A stretch of 64,000 bases of DNA, from NCBI GenBank assembly GCA_027067855.1, contig JAMOUX010000013.1:90017-154016 (forward strand), read 5' to 3'. Below the pieces are notes generated by a model. The model was not told the origin of the DNA and ran no database searches. It worked only from the letters and a program-made list of their open reading frames with translations. Position numbers and translations under genes: made by a program. The stretch comes from Candidatus Fermentibacteraceae bacterium. GTDB lineage: Bacteria > Fermentibacterota > Fermentibacteria > Fermentibacterales > JCC-6. Shown in pieces: positions 59,721 to 64,000 of this stretch (its first letter is position 1; the number at the start of each line of letters is the position of its first letter).

Positions 59721-62510
59721 ATGAGTGACGGATCAGGCATGATTCCTCCTCCCGATACGCCGTTTTACCGCATGACAGCCGGCGAAGTGCTGGAGGCGTT
59801 GGGTTCCTCGCCTTCCGGTCTGCCTCGCGAGAGGGCTGATGCAATAAGGAAATTGGTAGGGCCCAACGAGATAACAACAGATGCATCCGTACCTAAATGG
59901 CTCCTTTTCCTGAAACAGTTCCGTGACCTGCTGGTGGTGATACTGATCATAGCCGGTGCCATATCCATGGCCATAGGCAGTTACCGGGATGGCAGCGTGA
60001 TGTTCGCCATCGTGGTGATAAACGCGGTGATAGGCTTCGTTCAGGAGTACAAAGCCGGAAAGATACTCGAGAAGCTGAGGGAAATGATAAAGTCCCCGGC
60101 GAAGGTGCTGGTGGACGGCGAGCTTACGGAATTACCCCAGAATCTTCTGGTTCCCGGTGACGTGGTCGAGGTTGAGGCTGGAGACAAGATTCCGGCTGAT
60201 ATACGGTTACTGGAATGTTTCGATTTCAGGACCGTGGAGTTTTCCCTTACCGGTGAATCCCTTCCCCAGGAGAAATATACCAAGGTCATCGATGAGGAAG
60301 TGATAATTTCCGACCAGAGAAATATGGCTTTCATGGGTACCCTGGTAGCCACCGGAAGTGCCAGGGGTGTCGTGGTCAGAACCGGGATGAACACCGAGAT
60401 GGGCAAGATAGCCAGGATGACCAGGGAAACGGAGGAGGAAAAATCTCCGCTTCAGAAGGAACTGAGCAACCTGGCGAAGTGGCTTACATCCATAGTCATA
60501 GTAATAAGCGGGATTCTCCTGGCTGTGGCCCTGTGGCAGGGTTTTTCGCTGATGACCAGTATGATCCTGGCACTGGGTATAGCCGTGGCGATGGTTCCCC
60601 AGGCCCTGCCGGCGCAGGTTACGGTGGCCCTCACCGCCGCGAGCAGGAGACTTGCGGACAGGAAAGCGGTGGTGAAGAACCTTCCGTCGGTGGAGACCCT
60701 GGGCTCGACCACGGTGATATGCACCGACAAGACGGGCACCCTTACGAAAAACGAGATGACGGTCACAAGGGTTTGGTTCGACGGAGGGGAATACACGGTG
60801 ACCGGCGTGGGTTATGAGCCGAAGGGCGAGATCCTGAACTCCGAAGGCGTCGTTCTCTCCGAAGATGAGATAAGCGAGATGGAGATAATGTTGGATGCCG
60901 CTACCATGGCGTCCAACGCGGAAATTCATCCTCCCGATGAGGATCATCAAACCTGGTATCCCGTGGGTGATCCTACCGAGGCCGCGCTGATCACCCTTTC
61001 CACCAAGCTGGGAACCAGGAGTCCCGCCGAGGATGAGGAGAACCCCGAGTTGCACGAGTTTCCGTTCGATTCCGACAGGAAGAGGATGAGTTCGGTACGC
61101 AAGTTCGGAGACCGGGTTCAGTTGGCGATGAAGGGAGCCCCCGACAGCGTGCTTTCCATCTCCAAGTACGTGTATAGAAACGGGAAGGCCGTGCCCATCA
61201 CCGCAGCTGACAGGAAAATGATAATGGAGGTGAATGAGAAATTCTCCGATCAGGCTCTGCGTGTTCTCGCCGTGGCGTTCCGGCCCCTGGAGGACGACGG
61301 CAGCGACTGGGTGATGGAGGAAGTTGAAAAGGATGTGATCTTCCTCGGGCTCGTGGGTATGATGGATCCCCCCAAGGAGGGAGTGGAAGAAGCGGTTGCC
61401 GCTTGCAGGAACGCCGGGATAAGGATAATAGTCATGACCGGCGATCATTCCATAACGGCCAGAGCGGTAGGGAGACAGATAGGCCTGGCCGTTTCCGGTG
61501 ATCCCATGGTATACACCGGTGGAGAACTCGAGCGAATGGGAGACGAGAAACTTTCGGAAATTCTTTCCGGTGAGGGATCGATAATCTTCTCCAGGGTCAG
61601 CCCGGAACATAAGCTCAGGATAGTTGACGTTCTGAAGGAGCAGGACCAGGTGGTCGCGGTGACCGGTGACGGCGTCAACGATGCTCCGGCTCTCAAGAGG
61701 GCGGATATAGGTGTGGCCATGGGAATGACGGGAACGGACGTGACCAAGGAGGCTGCGGAACTGATCCTCCTGGATGACAGTTTTCCGACCTTGGTGGAGG
61801 CTGTCAGGGAAGGGAGAACGATATACGCTAACCTCAAGAAGACGGTCCTCGCGTCGATCACCACGAATATGGCGGAGTTGGTCGTGGTGGTGCTGGGTCT
61901 GGTGGCGGTCGCGCTGGGAGATTGGGCGATTCCCATCTTGGCGCTTCAGATCCTGGCCATCGATCTCCTGGCGGAAGTCGCTCCCCTGACATGCCTCACG
62001 TTCGATCCACCCTCGCCGGAAATAATGAGGATTCCCCCAAGGGATCGAAAGGTACACATAATGAATGCCGGAACATCACCCGAGGTGATGTTGCTCGGGA
62101 CCATCATAGGAGCCCTGGCGTTCGTCAACTATGCTCTGGGAATGTTCCGTTATAATGGTGTACCGTTCCCTTCGGGGCTGGAACCGCCTTTCCCCGTGGG
62201 TTACATGAAGTCGACCACTCTCGCGTATCTCACCATCGCCTTTTGCCAGTTCACCAACATCATGTCCAGAAGGTTCGAAAAGGAATCGATATTCAGCAGG
62301 GATTTCTTTTCGAACAGGACCATCCTGTGGTCGATAGTAATTTCCATCGTGATGATTCTTACGGTGGTATACGTTCCGGGGGTGGGGCGATTCCTTTATT
62401 TCAGCGGGCCATCCCTGTTGGACTGGGTCTACGTGGTGGGTGCGGCACTGCTGTACCTCGCGGTTTTCGAGATCATGAAGGCTTTCAAGAGGAGGAAAGC
62501 CGTAAAGTAG
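59721..62510 (+). CDS. P-type cation ATPase, P2-like
   Basis: A 929-residue membrane pump. TGES (177-180) is the actuator motif, Asp336 in DKTGTLT the phosphorylation site, and VTGDGVNDAPALKRADIGVAMG the hinge. About ten membrane segments are visible. In the fourth, the usual PEGLP reads PQALP (293-297), so the key cation-binding Glu is Gln. The TTNMAEL segment keeps an Asn and Glu seen in Ca2+ pumps. The ion is therefore uncertain. The start ATG at 59721 has an upstream GAGGG. Confidence 0.88.
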   Translation: MSDGSGMIPPPDTPFYRMTAGEVLEALGSSPSGLPRERADAIRKLVGPNEITTDASVPKWLLFLKQFRDLLVVILIIAGAISMAIGSYRDGSVMFAIVVINAVIGFVQEYKAGKILEKLREMIKSPAKVLVDGELTELPQNLLVPGDVVEVEAGDKIPADIRLLECFDFRTVEFSLTGESLPQEKYTKVIDEEVIISDQRNMAFMGTLVATGSARGVVVRTGMNTEMGKIARMTRETEEEKSPLQKELSNLAKWLTSIVIVISGILLAVALWQGFSLMTSMILALGIAVAMVPQALPAQVTVALTAASRRLADRKAVVKNLPSVETLGSTTVICTDKTGTLTKNEMTVTRVWFDGGEYTVTGVGYEPKGEILNSEGVVLSEDEISEMEIMLDAATMASNAEIHPPDEDHQTWYPVGDPTEAALITLSTKLGTRSPAEDEENPELHEFPFDSDRKRMSSVRKFGDRVQLAMKGAPDSVLSISKYVYRNGKAVPITAADRKMIMEVNEKFSDQALRVLAVAFRPLEDDGSDWVMEEVEKDVIFLGLVGMMDPPKEGVEEAVAACRNAGIRIIVMTGDHSITARAVGRQIGLAVSGDPMVYTGGELERMGDEKLSEILSGEGSIIFSRVSPEHKLRIVDVLKEQDQVVAVTGDGVNDAPALKRADIGVAMGMTGTDVTKEAAELILLDDSFPTLVEAVREGRTIYANLKKTVLASITTNMAELVVVVLGLVAVALGDWAIPILALQILAIDLLAEVAPLTCLTFDPPSPEIMRIPPRDRKVHIMNAGTSPEVMLLGTIIGALAFVNYALGMFRYNGVPFPSGLEPPFPVGYMKSTTLAYLTIAFCQFTNIMSRRFEKESIFSRDFFSNRTILWSIVISIVMILTVVYVPGVGRFLYFSGPSLLDWVYVVGAALLYLAVFEIMKAFKRRKAVK

Positions 62511-62547
62511 ACGTTCTTTGTATGCTCCCGGAATATCGGAGGTTTTC

Positions 62548-63513
62548 TTGAAAGTAGAGAAAAGAGCCGTGCTCCACGTTCACACCACGGCCTCCGACGG
62601 TTCCGGAACCCCACGGCGCGTGATAGAAGCGGCGCTGGAAGCCGGAGTGGATATCCTAGGAATCAACGATCACATGAATCTCCAGGTCCGCCTTGCCGGT
62701 TACGGTGGCTGGCATTCCTCCCTCTTCGTGTTGGCCGGAGCGGAACTTGAAGACGAAAACCGTCGCAGTCACGTGCTCGTGTACGGTGTGGACGAGATTC
62801 CCGGTTCCGGGAATACCCGGGAACAGCTGGCGTTCATAAAGAAGCAAGGCGGGATCGCAATCGCCGCCCATCCCACTGAGGCGCCGGGCAGGTTGCCCAA
62901 AACCGGGAGTTACTCTTGGAAGTCCGGTACGGATGGACTTGACGGCGTCGAGGTGTGGAACTACATGTCTCTCTGGAAAAAAAGGATTTCGGCCTGGAAT
63001 CTTCCCGCGAGGATCCTGCGCCCGGATAACTACGCCACCGATCCGGATCCCGCCGCCATCGATTTCTGGAAGGCTGTCGGGGGATGTGCCGTGGCTGGGC
63101 CGGATGCCCATGCATTGAGGTTCGGTATCGGTGGGATGAGCCTGGAAGTGTTTCCCTACGAGATGCTCTTCAGGCGGATGATCACCCACGTTCTTCTCGA
63201 CGATGAACTCTCCGGGAGTTCCGCAGAGGCCGAGGAAGTTATAATAGAGGCGCTGAAACGCGGGAAATGTTTTTGCAGCAACGTGCTCCTGGGTCGGGCC
63301 GATGGGTTCGAGGTGTTGAAAGTGGAGGAGGGATTGCTCATCCGGTTACCCGGGAAGGGCGACGTGGTTGTAGAGTCCGAAACGGGACCGTGCGGACCGC
63401 CGGCGACGCTGGAACCCGGCGAGCACCTGGTCCCCGTGACCGGCGGCGGAGTGGCGGTGGTCCGGGTTTTAAGGGAAGGAAGGACGTGGATATTCTGCGG
63501 TATTCCTGGTTGA
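62548..63513 (+). CDS. PHP-domain phosphoesterase
   Basis: The PHP fold hydrolyses phosphoesters using metal ions. The 321-residue product has HVHTTASDGSGTP (first motif), GINDHMN (second), AAHPTE (third, His) and GPDAHALRFG (fourth). These metal motifs are intact. The TTG at 62548 follows CGGAGGT and was chosen over a TTG at 62518. The substrate is unknown. It follows the ATPase by 37 bp and overlaps the last gene by 28 bases. Confidence 0.85.
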   Translation: MKVEKRAVLHVHTTASDGSGTPRRVIEAALEAGVDILGINDHMNLQVRLAGYGGWHSSLFVLAGAELEDENRRSHVLVYGVDEIPGSGNTREQLAFIKKQGGIAIAAHPTEAPGRLPKTGSYSWKSGTDGLDGVEVWNYMSLWKKRISAWNLPARILRPDNYATDPDPAAIDFWKAVGGCAVAGPDAHALRFGIGGMSLEVFPYEMLFRRMITHVLLDDELSGSSAEAEEVIIEALKRGKCFCSNVLLGRADGFEVLKVEEGLLIRLPGKGDVVVESETGPCGPPATLEPGEHLVPVTGGGVAVVRVLREGRTWIFCGIPG

Positions 63514-63983
63514 CGTCGTTGCTCCCGTTTCTTGCAGCGGTTTCTTCCGCTACTCCGATAGACTCGGCGTGGGACGTGTTCGATGCGGTTGAGTACCGTC
63601 GGGGAGATGCATTCCTGGAACTGCTCTCGAAAGATGTAAGAACCGGCGTCGATCAGGCGTGGAACACTCTTCGTGGGATGGCTCTCGAGGATCCCGTCCT
63701 TGCCGGGGCCTTCCTGGAAAGGATGGGCCTGGAGATCGAACTCTCCCGCCTCGAACCGATGGCGGAAGATGATTTCGTTTCGCTTCTCCTGGGCTCGGTT
63801 GCATTGCCCCGCCACGGCGAGGTGGTTTCGGAATCGGTGTCCATGAGAGGGGAGAATGCGCTGGTCACATTTTCCCTGGCCTCAGGCGGATCGATCGTCT
63901 TCGACTTCCACTGGGAAGATACCGGTTGGAAGCTCACTGGATCCTCGCTGCTTTCCCGATTGTTCCAACCCCGCGGTGGTTGA
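63486..63983 (+). CDS. Hypothetical exported protein
   Basis: A 165-residue protein with a signal-like N-terminus (LRYSWLTSLLPFLAAVSSA) followed by an acidic, mostly helical region (about 30-110) and a short beta-rich end with SVSMRGENALVTFSLASGGSIVFDFHWEDTGWKL, which has an NTF2/lumazine-like look by eye only. The GTG at 63486 has AAGGAAGGA upstream. It overlaps the PHP gene and no family is recognised. Confidence 0.6.
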   Translation: MDILRYSWLTSLLPFLAAVSSATPIDSAWDVFDAVEYRRGDAFLELLSKDVRTGVDQAWNTLRGMALEDPVLAGAFLERMGLEIELSRLEPMAEDDFVSLLLGSVALPRHGEVVSESVSMRGENALVTFSLASGGSIVFDFHWEDTGWKLTGSSLLSRLFQPRGG

Positions 63984-64000
63984 CTTACGTTATGTCCTGG

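Noticed and set aside
60207..62057. Long leftward open frame of 616 codons inside the P-type ATPase gene
   Set aside because: It is the antisense of a strongly conserved gene; the translation is His/Gly-rich and has no domain-like pattern. High GC explains the lack of stops.
1..64000. CRISPR arrays, insertion sequences, integrases or prophage genes
   Set aside because: No regularly spaced repeats, transposase-like frames or terminal inverted repeats were seen; the window is core genome.

Overview
This 64 kb window is an almost fully one-stranded bacterial housekeeping block: about 87 protein genes and two tRNA-Leu genes read rightward, and only one small gene reads leftward. By eye the DNA is moderately GC-rich. 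Arg AGG/AGA and Ile ATA codons are common even in ribosomal protein genes. Tol-Pal genes, lipoproteins, an outer-membrane-type barrel and phosphoheptose isomerase indicate a diderm (Gram-negative-type) bacterium. The zinc-ribbon forms of S14, L24, L36 and L32, myo-inositol-1-phosphate synthase, and the absence of tuf and rpsD from their usual slots do not match the textbook Proteobacterial layout. An uncultivated, FCB-like or deltaproteobacteria-like lineage is possible, but I cannot place it from sequence alone. No rRNA, CRISPR array, insertion sequence or prophage was seen.

Layout. (1) 1-16.8 kb: end of rpsG, fusA, then the S10-spc-alpha ribosomal clusters with secY, adk, map, infA and rpoA, tightly packed with many start/stop overlaps. 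(2) 16.8-20.4 kb: pfkA, a leftward Cys-rich small gene, a HAD phosphatase, a peptidoglycan amidase, secG, an unusual tRNA-Leu with an AAG anticodon, and a glucosaminidase-domain protein that looks leaderless. (3) 20.4-26.1 kb: a small membrane protein, a large hybrid sensor kinase, a GT4 glycosyltransferase and a polysaccharide-flippase-like protein. (4) 26.1-30.8 kb: two candidate micro-genes and the tolQ-tolR-tonB/tolA-tolB-pal-cpoB envelope operon. (5) 30.8-41.2 kb: tRNA-Leu(UAG), tig-clpP-clpX, engB, purA, a TatD/radical-SAM fusion, rsmA, an outer-membrane barrel, a lipoprotein and a methyltransferase. (6) 41.2-47.2 kb: an RmlD-like reductase, gmhA, a flippase-like membrane protein, a 52-aa coupled small gene, DUF2085 and DUF3006 genes, rsmI, a CDP-alcohol phosphotransferase and inositol-phosphate synthase. 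(7) 47.2-56.5 kb: tmk, an S41 protease, a phosphohexomutase, then the DUF177-rpmF-plsX-fabH-fabG-acpP-fabF-rnc fatty-acid cluster. (8) 56.5-64 kb: acyl-CoA dehydrogenase, etfB, a ferredoxin-fused etfA, a P-type cation ATPase with an altered membrane motif, a PHP-domain protein and a secreted hypothetical protein.

How the genes fit together. The window mainly supports translation, protein export and folding, envelope integrity and lipid synthesis. Points that stand out: a bacterial tRNA-Leu with A34; the empty rpsD slot, which holds alternative hairpins; a TatD/radical-SAM fusion with no conventional start codon near its conserved N-terminus; adjacent genes for inositol-phosphate and CDP-alcohol phosphotransferase; and an acyl-CoA dehydrogenase/ETF module whose EtfA carries a two-cluster ferredoxin domain.
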